A stretch of 64,000 bases of DNA from CAIYYO01 sp049299895 (lineage in GTDB: Archaea > Altiarchaeota > Altiarchaeia > IMC4 > QMZM01), in NCBI GenBank assembly GCA_049299895.1, contig JBAQYF010000021.1, positions 62,001 to 126,000 of the forward strand, written 5' to 3'. Below, in pieces: positions 32,958-41,005 of this stretch (positions are counted from its first letter, which is position 1; each line of letters opens with the position of its first letter). The notes under the pieces were generated by a model. The model saw only the letters and a program-made list of their open reading frames with translations. It was not told the DNA's origin and searched no databases. A program made the translations under genes and the position numbers.

Positions 32958-35690
32958 ATGGCCCAGGACAACAACCCAGACAGCGCTTCAGAATACAAGT
33001 TCTTTCCACACGGACTATTCCGCCCCCATCAAAAGGACGGCCTGGAAAGCATCCGGGTCTCGGCGGTCAAAGGAATACCCCTCCTGTTCAACAGCCCCAC
33101 GGGAACAGGTAAGACTGCGATGGTCCTGGGAGGGATACTGGAAGCAAGGGCCAAGGGAGAAAAGCTCTGCGTCATAACCCGCACCCATAGCCAGTATAAG
33201 ATGTTCGTGGAGGAATTCTCCCGGATAAAGAAAAAGAACAAAGACTTAACATTCGGAGTCCTCGTGGGAAGAAACAACGTCTGCCCCATGAGCCTGGGAC
33301 ACGAAGCATGCGGCCTGCTCCGGAAGAATACATTGATGGAGATAAAGAAGGGCCAGAACATGTGGCACTCTGCGGCCGCGTGCGGTGCCGGCGCTCATAA
33401 GACAAAAGAGGCTATATGCCCCTATTATGCAAACTGTTATCAAAGGGATGAAACAAGGCCGCTCTTCAACAGGGAATCGATGCAGCTCATAGAAAAACAG
33501 ATGAACGACCCTTTAACCCCCGGCGAGTTCGCAAAGAGGTGCTGCGCCGACCGGCATCCCAAGTGCCCCTACGAGCTTTTGAAGAATACTTTGAACCGGG
33601 CGGACGTCCTTGTGATACATTATCAGTACCTGCTCGAACCGGAGATACGCGAGGTCGTAAGCGCCTCCAACTGGCTTGGATGCGGCTTTGAGGACGTGCA
33701 CCTCGCAGTCGACGAAGCGCATAACCTCGCATCATACATACAGGAGATATCATCCAGCGCCTGCACAAAAGACGACGTAGTAGACGCGCTGAAATTGATG
33801 CGGGACAAAAAAATCGGCGATGCCAGTTACAAATTCAAGGACGTAGGAGAAACAGGGCTCACGGATGCGCTTTTCCTCCTGACGGATTTTAACCTGTTCC
33901 TGGACCATTATTTTTCCGCGAAAAGACCCGGGGATCTTTTGGCAGGAGAGGTCGAGGACGTGATATCCGAAAAGGGGATGTTCAAACCTGCTGCGGAGAC
34001 CCTGAAAATACTGGAGCAGGTTGCAGTACAGGTCAGAACCCAGTTCGAGGCAAAGAAGAAGACACAGGAGATACCGGAGGAGACCCCTCTCCCCGGGATA
34101 TGCCGCGTGGCCGATACGCTCTCCAAATCTGCGCAGGAGGTCGGAGACCGATTCATCAGGACCATCAACATAAAACCCAACACTAATTCCATAGCCCAGA
34201 GGATAGACAGCTCGCTCAACATCACCGACTACGAGATATCCCTTAGAGTAATAGACGTAGACCCCAGGGACTCCGTAAAATACCTGGCGGACAATTTCCG
34301 CTCCCTGACGCTGATTTCAGGGACTTTGAGCCCTACGGGACTATACCGCAAACTGTTCTTCTACCCCGGTACAGAGGTAAACGAGAAGAATATACCGTAT
34401 CCCTTCCCCAAAGAGAACCGCATGCTCCTAGCCGCAAAAGACGTATCATCCCAGAGAAGGCTCCGCGAAGACATAAAAAACATACGCTCGGTGGAGGAAT
34501 GCATCAAAGCCCTCTTCTCCATTGACGGGAACATCGCCCTCTTCTTTACGGGCTACGACATGAAGAAGCAGTATGCGCCCTACTGCGCGCGGCTATGCCG
34601 CGAAATGGACCGGGAGCTGATGGACGAATCAAAGGAAACAAACAAGCAGCGCATGATAGAAGAATACAAGACTCACGGGAATGCCGTCTTATTGGGCGTA
34701 TGCAAGGGCAGTTTCTCCGAAGGAGTGGATTACATAGGCGAAGCGATGAACGCAGTAGCAGTGATCGGCCTCCCCCTCGCGCCCTGGACCATCAAGCAGC
34801 AGATGATAAACCGCTACTATGAGACTGCTTTCGGCCGCGGCGTCGGGAAGATAATCGCATACGACCTTCCGGCGGTCACGGCCGCAGTGCAGGCCGCAGG
34901 ACGCTGCATCAGGAGCACCGAAGACACCGGCGTGATAATACTCGCGGATTCCAGGTATTGCGAGAGCTCTATAATGGGCGTAAAGAAGATACTCCCGGAC
35001 TGGATGCAGGAAGAGATGATCGTCCTTTCTGCCGGCGAACTAAAACCCCTTGTAGAGAATAAAAACGAGGAATGGCGGGGCAAAGTAAAAAAGGTCTCTG
35101 ATGATGAGGAATCATTGGACGAGGAACCAGAACGCATCTCCGAGGAGCGTGACGAGAGCGAACTAGACATCGAAGACCGCGAGCTATACAACGCCCTGCG
35201 CAAATGGCGGATGGAAAAAGCCAGGGCTAAGAAGGTTGTCGCATACCACATAATAAACAACCGCACACTGCGCTCTTTGATCTACCTGAAGCCCGCCCGA
35301 GCCGAAGATCTCTCAGGCGTGAAGGGCCTGGGACCGCAGAAAACAGAGGAATACGGAACAGAACTCCTGGAGATAATACGACAGTACTCGAACAACGGGG
35401 GATCAACAGAGGTCGCGGATGAAATAACAAACGCCATCCTTGAGACCATCAAAGAAAGCGGGGAAAAATACGGCGCAGGAAAGATAGGCGAGATACTCTC
35501 AGGCTCGAAAAACAGATATATTGAAACGATGGGCCTAAACAACCTGAAGAACTACGGGCGATTATCCCAAGTATCCATTGATTCGATAACGGATCGAATA
35601 GAAGAGTTGGTCAGGCAGAACGTATTATACAAGACCTTCAGCTTGTATCCCGCACTCAAGATAAAAGACGCGGAACAAAAACGGTTATAA
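32958..35690 (+). CDS. XPD/Rad3-type Fe-S superfamily 2 DNA helicase with C-terminal HRDC domain
   Basis: The protein has 910 aa from ATG 32958. It contains Walker A SPTGTGKT (K52), cysteines between about residues 109 and 220 that fit the 4Fe-4S domain of XPD, DEAH at 252-255 (VDEAHNL), GTLSPTGLYRKL near 460, and QAAGRCIRS as motif VI. These are the marks of 5'-3' helicases acting in excision repair or bubble opening. Unusually, residues about 742-810 match an HRDC domain (LRKWRMEKARAKKV, then GVKGLGPQKTEEYG), known from RecQ helicases and RNase D, followed by about 100 more residues. Archaeal XPD is usually 550-650 aa. The stop overlaps the convergent gene by 6 bp. Confidence 0.88.
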   Translation: MAQDNNPDSASEYKFFPHGLFRPHQKDGLESIRVSAVKGIPLLFNSPTGTGKTAMVLGGILEARAKGEKLCVITRTHSQYKMFVEEFSRIKKKNKDLTFGVLVGRNNVCPMSLGHEACGLLRKNTLMEIKKGQNMWHSAAACGAGAHKTKEAICPYYANCYQRDETRPLFNRESMQLIEKQMNDPLTPGEFAKRCCADRHPKCPYELLKNTLNRADVLVIHYQYLLEPEIREVVSASNWLGCGFEDVHLAVDEAHNLASYIQEISSSACTKDDVVDALKLMRDKKIGDASYKFKDVGETGLTDALFLLTDFNLFLDHYFSAKRPGDLLAGEVEDVISEKGMFKPAAETLKILEQVAVQVRTQFEAKKKTQEIPEETPLPGICRVADTLSKSAQEVGDRFIRTINIKPNTNSIAQRIDSSLNITDYEISLRVIDVDPRDSVKYLADNFRSLTLISGTLSPTGLYRKLFFYPGTEVNEKNIPYPFPKENRMLLAAKDVSSQRRLREDIKNIRSVEECIKALFSIDGNIALFFTGYDMKKQYAPYCARLCREMDRELMDESKETNKQRMIEEYKTHGNAVLLGVCKGSFSEGVDYIGEAMNAVAVIGLPLAPWTIKQQMINRYYETAFGRGVGKIIAYDLPAVTAAVQAAGRCIRSTEDTGVIILADSRYCESSIMGVKKILPDWMQEEMIVLSAGELKPLVENKNEEWRGKVKKVSDDEESLDEEPERISEERDESELDIEDRELYNALRKWRMEKARAKKVVAYHIINNRTLRSLIYLKPARAEDLSGVKGLGPQKTEEYGTELLEIIRQYSNNGGSTEVADEITNAILETIKESGEKYGAGKIGEILSGSKNRYIETMGLNNLKNYGRLSQVSIDSITDRIEELVRQNVLYKTFSLYPALKIKDAEQKRL

Positions 35691-36164
35691 TCCAATCAAT
35701 TCATCGTCCGACTTTTTCAGATAATCCCCAAAACAGCGGATCTCCTTCCCGTTCCACGTCCTTTTCAGCTCTTCCACGCCGTCTATTTTTGTCTTCACGA
35801 GCCAGGCCTCAAGCTTTCTTACGTCCTCTATATACGGGCACTTTTTGGACAGATAGAACTCTATTTTCCCGCCCGCATAAGTGTATGTCAACGGGAACAT
35901 CCGGCACACCAGCGGGCGCATAGTGCCTGTAAGACAGCACCCGGAGTCCTTTAGAAAAGGGCATTTTCCACCCCCAAGGGCATCTATCGCATCGATCGCG
36001 CAGCCGGTGGGCGAATCGATCCTCCTCTTTGGAAAGGCTGAGTATTCAGAAAGAGCCTTGCACTCGGAACCGGACAAAAGGATGTAATGCCCGCCGCAGC
36101 ATTTGCCCCTGCATTTTTTGCATATACTTGCGAGCTTCGATGCATCCGTCTCATAGGACTGCAT
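35685..36164 (-). CDS. YkgJ-like CxxCxxxCC zinc/iron-cluster protein
   Basis: The protein has 159 aa. It carries C15, C18, C22 and C23 near the N-terminus (CKKCRGKCCGG), then KCPFLKDSGCCLTG, then RPLVCRMFPL, which is the signature of the YkgJ/UPF0153 family. These eight or so cysteines are thought to hold zinc or an Fe-S cluster; the biochemical role of the family is not established. It lies 6 nt downstream of the HEPN gene and may share its transcript. Confidence 0.85.
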   Translation of the reverse strand: MQSYETDASKLASICKKCRGKCCGGHYILLSGSECKALSEYSAFPKRRIDSPTGCAIDAIDALGGGKCPFLKDSGCCLTGTMRPLVCRMFPLTYTYAGGKIEFYLSKKCPYIEDVRKLEAWLVKTKIDGVEELKRTWNGKEIRCFGDYLKKSDDELIGL

Positions 36165-36170
36165 TTTAGT

Positions 36171-36608
36171 CTAGGCCTTTTTCCTTGTAGTCCGAAGATA
36201 CTCTTCTACCTGTTTGTAGTATTCGGTCCATACGTTGGACATGTTGCCGGCCATGTGCTTGACTGGTGCCTCTTCCGGGACATAGCCTCGGCCGTGGGCG
36301 AAGAACTGGCGGAAGGCCATGTATTCGGATAGTTCGACTGCCAGCCACTCCTTGATTATTCCTTTGGATGCAGCGATGTTCAATACGTCACGGTGCCAGT
36401 TCAGGCTCTTCTGGGGGAGGGCATTCACATCATCCAGCAGGCAGGCAAGCATGTTTTCTATGCCGCAGTATATCCTCTGGAGAAATGCAGCTACTGCCGC
36501 CGCTTCTACCGGGGAATATTCCTCCCTTGAAAGAACGTCTTCTAGGTCCCAGAGGAATCTTTCAATGAACTCTTTCTCTGCGTCCAGTTTTTCTGACAGG
36601 TCAGCCAT
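36171..36608 (-). CDS. HEPN-domain putative ribonuclease toxin (HepT-like)
   Basis: The protein has 145 aa, all-helical. The RX4H ribonuclease motif is present as R100-QFFA-H105. In HepT toxins the motif is usually RX4HXY, and the Tyr is AMPylated by the cognate MntA. Here the residue two after His is Arg, and the nearest Tyr is Y109. The start lies 8 bp inside the upstream small MNT-like gene, the gene order expected of MntA-HepT type VII modules. It may have lost the modification site while keeping the nuclease core. Confidence 0.75.
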   Translation of the reverse strand: MADLSEKLDAEKEFIERFLWDLEDVLSREEYSPVEAAAVAAFLQRIYCGIENMLACLLDDVNALPQKSLNWHRDVLNIAASKGIIKEWLAVELSEYMAFRQFFAHGRGYVPEEAPVKHMAGNMSNVWTEYYKQVEEYLRTTRKKA

Positions 36609-36852
36609 GGATCTTCACTCCCTCCTTTTCAAATATCCCCGAGTAGACCGATCTGATAGCAAGGTCGTATACGTCTACCGGCGCGGAGAGCGCCCTCGAA
36701 AGGTCCCCGTAGAAACGGAAAAAGACGCGCGGGTCGGCTCCGTCCACCCCGAGGAGGACGTCGCCGGATATGTTCAGAAAGTATACTGAGGGGATGTTGT
36801 ATTTTTTTGCGCACTTTATGATATTCTCTTTGTCGGCATCGGTCAGCATCAT
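36601..36852 (-). CDS. Degenerate minimal nucleotidyltransferase (MntA-like antitoxin)
   Basis: The protein has 83 aa. The order of elements matches minimal nucleotidyltransferases: a helix, YNIPSVYFLN (first strand), DVLLGVDG (second strand), FYGDLSRALSAPVDVYDL with the third-strand VDV-DL motif, and a final KEGVKIHG. The catalytic GSxARG loop and the SDxD pair between strands one and two are absent, so AMP transfer is unlikely. A GGAGG site precedes the first ATG. With the overlapping HEPN gene it forms a toxin-antitoxin-like pair that probably works by binding alone. Confidence 0.65.
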   Translation of the reverse strand: MMLTDADKENIIKCAKKYNIPSVYFLNISGDVLLGVDGADPRVFFRFYGDLSRALSAPVDVYDLAIRSVYSGIFEKEGVKIHG

Positions 36853-36973
36853 TCCATCCTCCTGTCGCTATGCATTAAATTAATGGTAGAGTAGAATAAA
36901 AAGGCACATGTTTCCCGGCGCATCAAACTTCCAGAACCGGTAAACTGACAGCTCGGGCGTATCCTGTAAACCG

Positions 36974-36983
36974 TTTATAATCT
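36974..36983 (+). promoter_or_regulatory. TATA box of the Agl23-like gene
   Basis: TTTATAATCT lies 23-32 nt before the ATG at 37006. That spacing implies transcription starting at or near the start codon, so the mRNA is leaderless. The rest of the 153-bp gap from 36853 shows no other feature. Confidence 0.55.
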
Positions 36984-37005
36984 AAGAATAGTATATTAAA
37001 TATGT

Positions 37006-38520
37006 ATGAGAGACCGAAAATTTTACATCATTTTCGCAGTGATCTTTGCACTGGGATTATTCATACGGGTTTACGACCTGACTGGAAGGCCGTTGCATCA
37101 CGATGAAGGAGTCATCGGCTGGTTTGAACTGAATATCTACAAAGCCTGCATGGGGCCGAAAACGGACTATTCCAACTATGCGAAGTCCTGCGGCTCCTCA
37201 TACTCATATGACCCGGAATATCACGGCCCTTTGCCCTTTCTTGCCGGGGCGTGGTTTTTCGCGTTATTCGGCGTAAGCGACTACACTCTAAGGCTGCCCT
37301 TTGTCATTTTAAGCCTCGGATTGATCCTCCTGCTGTTGTTCTTAAGAAAGGAGTTGGGGGATACAGGCGTTCTTGCGTCCGGCGCCCTTATTGCGTTCTC
37401 TCCGTCGATGGCGTTCTACGGGCAGAGCATAAATGACAACTATACCCTCTTTTTTGCCCTGGGATCGATCGTCTGCGCATGCAGGCTGGCTGAGACAAAA
37501 CGAAGCAAATGGCTTTATCTCGGGACTGCGTCCCTTACATTGCTTTTCACCGTGAAGGAGACTGCTTTCCTTTTTGTCGGCTTGTCAGGGGCATATCTAT
37601 TGATGCTTGCATTATTCCGGTACGGCGGGTCTTTTATCAGGGCTCCTGGGAAAACATTGTCTGCGTGTTTTTTTGCTGCCCTAAAGTGCGGAAAAAAATG
37701 GATGAAAAGAGTTCTACTATCGCTGTTATTGTCTGCCTTCATCTACTGTTTTGTCTATTCCACGATGTTCACGGATTTTGGAGACGTCTGGAAAGGCATA
37801 ACCTACGGTTTTACGTTTTGGCTCGGGCGCTCGACGACCTGGTCTGCACACTTCAAGCCGTTCGATTACTACCTGGATATCCTTTTAGGGTATGAATTGG
37901 CCGTATGCGTTCTGTCCCTGGCGGCTCTTTTTGTACTGCGCAGCGGCTTTTCCAGGTGGTGCGCCTGGTGGTCGATAACGACCCTTGCGATATATTCCTG
38001 CGTCCCCTACAAGACGCCCTGGCTCGACATAAATTTTGTGTTGCCGATGGCCCTATTGGCAGGAGCGGGCGTAAACGAATACAGCCTCATCTTAAAAGAA
38101 TGGAAGAGATATCTCCCTGTGTTGTTTCTCATTCCTCTCCTGTTCTACTCGCTTTACGCCGCGTGGGATGCAACGTACGCTAACTATAATTCTGAAAGCA
38201 ATAAACTATCTTACGTGGGCACCCTTGACGACTATACAAAATTGATTCGTGACATATCGGCCAAAGCGGATATCTATGGGATGAACAATACGAATATCGC
38301 TATTGTCGTAACCGACCCCTGGCCGCTTCCCTGGAGCCTTAGAGACTATAACGTCTCCTATGGAGGATCGCAGCTTAAAACCCTGATAATCATAACCGAA
38401 AAAGACGGCTATTCCCGCATCGCCCCGGATATGCGCTACCGCTATGATGCACCCGGGAAATATGAAATAAGGAAAGGGATGTATATATATGCCTATTCCT
38501 GGAAAGACATTCAGGCGTAG
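37006..38520 (+). CDS. Flippase-associated GT39-like membrane protein (TIGR03663/Agl23 family)
   Basis: The protein has 504 aa with about 10-12 hydrophobic helices. The N-terminal RPLHHDEGVIGWF motif after the first helix is the hallmark of the TIGR03663 family, related to PMT/ArnT-type glycosyltransferases, with DE as the likely metal or lipid-phosphate contact. Family members accompany the flippase step of archaeal protein N-glycosylation. PYKTPWLDINF in the second half is also family-typical. The C-terminal 100 residues form a small extracytoplasmic domain. It stands alone here, with no glycosyltransferase neighbours. Confidence 0.85.
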   Translation: MRDRKFYIIFAVIFALGLFIRVYDLTGRPLHHDEGVIGWFELNIYKACMGPKTDYSNYAKSCGSSYSYDPEYHGPLPFLAGAWFFALFGVSDYTLRLPFVILSLGLILLLLFLRKELGDTGVLASGALIAFSPSMAFYGQSINDNYTLFFALGSIVCACRLAETKRSKWLYLGTASLTLLFTVKETAFLFVGLSGAYLLMLALFRYGGSFIRAPGKTLSACFFAALKCGKKWMKRVLLSLLLSAFIYCFVYSTMFTDFGDVWKGITYGFTFWLGRSTTWSAHFKPFDYYLDILLGYELAVCVLSLAALFVLRSGFSRWCAWWSITTLAIYSCVPYKTPWLDINFVLPMALLAGAGVNEYSLILKEWKRYLPVLFLIPLLFYSLYAAWDATYANYNSESNKLSYVGTLDDYTKLIRDISAKADIYGMNNTNIAIVVTDPWPLPWSLRDYNVSYGGSQLKTLIIITEKDGYSRIAPDMRYRYDAPGKYEIRKGMYIYAYSWKDIQA

Positions 38521-38648
38521 CTATGGATAATGATTCCGTCTTGGGAGTATCTTTCAACGAGTCCTGGAATTCCTTGAAAGTCCGGCTCGCATTTGAACAC
38601 AGACCCAGAAAAAGCGAAGAACACAGGGATAATGCGCACGCAGTACGA

Positions 38649-38656
38649 TTATATTA
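38649..38656 (+). promoter_or_regulatory. TATA box of the rubrerythrin gene
   Basis: The sequence ATTATATTAAA lies about 75 nt before the rubrerythrin ATG, giving a leader of about 45-50 nt that ends in a GAGGTG ribosome binding site at 38715-38720. The 209-bp gap otherwise contains only a doubtful 44-codon ORF. Confidence 0.45.
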
Positions 38657-38729
38657 AAGGGACCGGCTGCTATACGGAATACAAGTAATAAGGTCTGGCG
38701 GATAATACATAACCGAGGTGTCAAACAAG

Positions 38730-39239
38730 ATGACTATGAGCACAAAGGAAATAAGCGAGGTATTGAACAAGGCACTTGAGATCGAGCTGGAAGGACGCAA
38801 ATTCTACTTGGAGTGCATGGCCAAGACGAACCACGCCGGGGGACAGGAGATGTTCCGGTATCTTGCGCAAGAAGAATGGATACACTACGAAACAGTCGAG
38901 AAGATATACCGCAGGGAATTTGAAAAAGAGTACCTGGCATTCAAAAAAGCGCAGACGGCAAAGGAGCCTGCAAGCGGCATATTCCCGAAAAAGGTTCCCG
39001 GAGGCAACGTAGACAAAAAGTCCGACGCACTCGACGCCCTGAATATCGCAATCAAAGCAGAAGACAATTCGGTATTGCTCTACCAGAGGCTTGCAGGAGG
39101 ATCAAAGAACGAAAAACTGAAAAAGGTCTTCACAAAGCTTGCGGAGGAAGAAAGGAAGCACTTCCTGATACTCGAGAATGAGGTAGAATCCGTTACCCAG
39201 ACAGGCGCTTACAGCGACTTCAAGATAGTGACCACATAA
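38730..39239 (+). CDS. Rubrerythrin/ferritin-like di-iron protein
   Basis: The protein has 169 aa from ATG 38730, which is preceded at 9 nt by GAGGTG. A GTG twelve bases upstream in frame is part of that site, so it is not the start. Two ferritin-like helix pairs are seen: IELEGRKFYL with EEWIHYE, and IKAEDNSVLLYQ with EEERKHFLILENE. They supply the Glu and His ligands of a di-iron site. No C-terminal rubredoxin domain is present. The likely role is peroxide reduction or iron handling in an anaerobe. Confidence 0.85.
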   Translation: MTMSTKEISEVLNKALEIELEGRKFYLECMAKTNHAGGQEMFRYLAQEEWIHYETVEKIYRREFEKEYLAFKKAQTAKEPASGIFPKKVPGGNVDKKSDALDALNIAIKAEDNSVLLYQRLAGGSKNEKLKKVFTKLAEEERKHFLILENEVESVTQTGAYSDFKIVTT

Positions 39240-39250
39240 GGCCCTATCAA

Positions 39251-39268
39251 TTCTTTTTTTTTTATTTT
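39251..39268 (+). terminator. T-tract after the rubrerythrin gene
   Basis: An almost uninterrupted run of T residues starts 12 bases after the rubrerythrin stop and extends into the 3' end of the convergent HAD gene. It fits an archaeal oligo-T terminator for the plus-strand transcript. Confidence 0.5.
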
Positions 39269-39942
39269 CCGTTCGATACTACCCCAAGTATTTCTTTTAT
39301 ATTGTCTATCTCGTAATCCGCCTTGTGATCCTCTCCTATTCTGAGCCATCCGTATCTTGCAAGGACCGTCGTCATCCCGAGGGCTTTTGCGCCGGCGATA
39401 TCGCGCTCGGGCCAGTCCCCGACGAATACGCATTCGCCGGATAATACGCCCAGCTCGTCTACTGCCCTCCTGAACGGCTCGGATGAAGGCTTCTTCTTCC
39501 CGGTGTCGTCGAAGGTGACGACTACGTCAAAAAAGCCGTCTATCCCGGCCTCGTTTAGGCGCATCCAAGCCTTCAGGCGCATGCCGTCCGATACGACCGC
39601 AAGTTTCAGCCCGCGTTCCTTCAGTTCTGCAAGCGTCTCTTTGACTCCGGGATACGCATGCAGGTGATTGTATTTCTCCTTCAGGTAGGCGTTCACTCCC
39701 GCGGCAAGCAGCCTTATATCTATTTTCCCGTATTTTTTCTGGAGGAACTTTTCAAACGCGTCGTCTGCCTCTATCCAGTAACCGAGATAGAAATCGAACA
39801 ATTCCGTAGACAGGGCCTCAGCGTCTTCTTTCAGGCCCGAATCCACCATCGCGCAAGCTGCGGCTCTTGTTGCTCTCTTCTTCATCCCGACGAAATCGAC
39901 CAGCGTATTGTCGAGGTCGAATAACACTGCTTTGATGCTCAT
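39262..39942 (-). CDS. HAD-superfamily phosphatase (subfamily IA)
   Basis: The protein has 226 aa from the ATG at 39942. The frame is open upstream to 40158, but the HAD fold begins at this ATG with VLFDLDNTLVDF (nucleophile motif DxD). VVSDG (motif II), a Lys in DTGKKKPSSEPF (motif III) and VFVGDWPERDIAGAK (motif IV) follow. A helical cap separates motifs I and II. The start overlaps the stop of the membrane protein gene upstream as ATGA. The substrate is unknown; relatives dephosphorylate phosphoglycolate, nucleotides or sugar phosphates. Confidence 0.88.
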   Translation of the reverse strand: MSIKAVLFDLDNTLVDFVGMKKRATRAAACAMVDSGLKEDAEALSTELFDFYLGYWIEADDAFEKFLQKKYGKIDIRLLAAGVNAYLKEKYNHLHAYPGVKETLAELKERGLKLAVVSDGMRLKAWMRLNEAGIDGFFDVVVTFDDTGKKKPSSEPFRRAVDELGVLSGECVFVGDWPERDIAGAKALGMTTVLARYGWLRIGEDHKADYEIDNIKEILGVVSNGK

Positions 39943-40394
39943 TTTTGCTCTTTTGCAACTAACGACTCTATAACCTGCATCTCTTTCTTTTCTTCCTCGC
40001 GGATGTATCTGGCCCGGAAGAAGAAATAAACCGAAAACAATAAGAAGCACAATAATGCGCCCGCAAAACCAAGGAAATAGATGACGAAAAGAGCGGGCAG
40101 GCCGAAATACGCCCCCTTCCCCGCGATGCTGAAGAATTCCCCGATGTCGTCTGCGCAAAAGCTGGGATTGCTTTTCGTCCTGGAAAAATTATTCTGGAAT
40201 AATCGGTCCCCAAGCGTTCGTCCTTTCAGGTCGACGTACTCTTCCACTCCATAAGACAGCTTGAAGAGACCCATGAATCCCTTCCAGGTAAGATCCCCGA
40301 TCTTGTCTATGTACTGGGGGCCCCCGGATGCTCCCCTGGTCGGCGCCGGCGCAGGGGGAACATCGGACGATGTTTCGGTCGCGTTATTTGACAT
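39939..40394 (-). CDS. Small membrane protein of unknown function
   Basis: The protein has 151 aa. The N-terminus is low-complexity and rich in Pro, Ala and Thr. A soluble middle follows, then two adjacent hydrophobic helices at about residues 95-130 with only a short turn between them. The basic and acidic tail is probably cytoplasmic. It overlaps the PIN gene by 11 bp upstream and the HAD gene by 4 bp downstream, so four minus-strand genes are translationally linked. No family recognised. Confidence 0.6.
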   Translation of the reverse strand: MSNNATETSSDVPPAPAPTRGASGGPQYIDKIGDLTWKGFMGLFKLSYGVEEYVDLKGRTLGDRLFQNNFSRTKSNPSFCADDIGEFFSIAGKGAYFGLPALFVIYFLGFAGALLCFLLFSVYFFFRARYIREEEKKEMQVIESLVAKEQK

Positions 40395-40758
40395 ACTCTA
40401 CTCCTGCAAGGTCTTTGAATGATTTATTCCCTGTAAGAAATTTTAATCTGTTTTGGACCGCGAATACGTAGCCTGCGCAGTCCGCGTAGGACATATTCTT
40501 GTCCGCGTATGCCAGGCGGAATTCCATAGCCGCCTTTATGGAGTCGCCGTCTATTTCTACCGCATGGGGGACAAAGACTTCATAATACCTCCCGGCCGCT
40601 TTCTTGCCACATTTGCGCAGCAGGCAGTAATAAAGCTCCATAAGGTTCAGCCCGGATGTGACAAACGATATCCCCTCAGCGTATTTACGATATGATTCAT
40701 TCCCCCGTATGATCTCATAGAGCGCATAGGTATCAAAAAAGAAAGAATCTATTTCCAT
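40384..40758 (-). CDS. PIN-domain toxin (VapC-like)
   Basis: The protein has 124 aa, normal for VapC. The acidic residues of the PIN ribonuclease site are seen as D9 (FFFDTYALYE), E41 (NLMELYY) and D93 (SYADCAGY). The fourth position, usually Asp in a TxD motif, is Asn (LTGN111), which may weaken metal binding. The start lies 10 bp inside the AbrB-type antitoxin gene, the classical vapBC arrangement. The target RNA is unknown. Confidence 0.85.
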   Translation of the reverse strand: MEIDSFFFDTYALYEIIRGNESYRKYAEGISFVTSGLNLMELYYCLLRKCGKKAAGRYYEVFVPHAVEIDGDSIKAAMEFRLAYADKNMSYADCAGYVFAVQNRLKFLTGNKSFKDLAGVEYVK

Positions 40759-40958
40759 CCTTCTTTCACCATATCCTTGAACTCCTGCCCGCTCATTTTG
40801 CTTGGAAGAGAGCCGAATATCTTTCGCAGATCGGCTTTCCTTGTTACTTCTACAACGATCTTCTGGTTGGGCTTAAGATTCCTCTCCTTGACGTATTCCT
40901 TTGGAAAGACGATCCCAATAGAGTTGCCCCATTTACGCAGCGTAACTTCGACGGCCAT
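40749..40958 (-). CDS. AbrB/MazE-type antitoxin (VapB-like)
   Basis: The protein has 69 aa. The N-terminal half (VTLRKWGNSIGIVFPKEYV) is the swapped-hairpin AbrB DNA-binding fold. The C-terminal half is a short helix (GQEFKDMVKEGWK) that would wrap the toxin. It is the first gene of the minus-strand operon with the PIN toxin. A perfect 24-bp palindrome 16 bp upstream is the probable operator for autorepression by the toxin-antitoxin complex. Confidence 0.85.
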   Translation of the reverse strand: MAVEVTLRKWGNSIGIVFPKEYVKERNLKPNQKIVVEVTRKADLRKIFGSLPSKMSGQEFKDMVKEGWK

Positions 40959-40973
40959 TTTTTTAATTATATA

Positions 40974-40997
40974 TTAGTTATACATATGTATAACTAA
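40974..40997. promoter_or_regulatory. 24-bp perfect palindrome, probable vapBC operator
   Basis: The half-site TTAGTTATACAT is followed by its exact reverse complement. The centre lies about 27 nt upstream of the antitoxin ATG and contains TATA-like sequence where the TATA box of a leaderless transcript is expected. Binding of the VapB AbrB domain here would block the transcription machinery. The site lies between the antitoxin start and the 3' end of the next minus-strand gene. Confidence 0.65.
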
Positions 40998-41005
40998 AAT
41001 TTAAA

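Noticed and set aside
38523..38657. 44-codon ORF after the Agl23-like gene
   Set aside because: It starts 2 bases after the preceding stop but has no ribosome site, no recognisable pattern, and its end covers the probable TATA box of the rubrerythrin gene.
39943..40158. N-terminal extension of the HAD phosphatase
   Set aside because: It lies antiparallel to no gene but inside the membrane-protein gene in another frame. The HAD motif I starts immediately at the ATG at 39942, which overlaps the upstream stop as ATGA.
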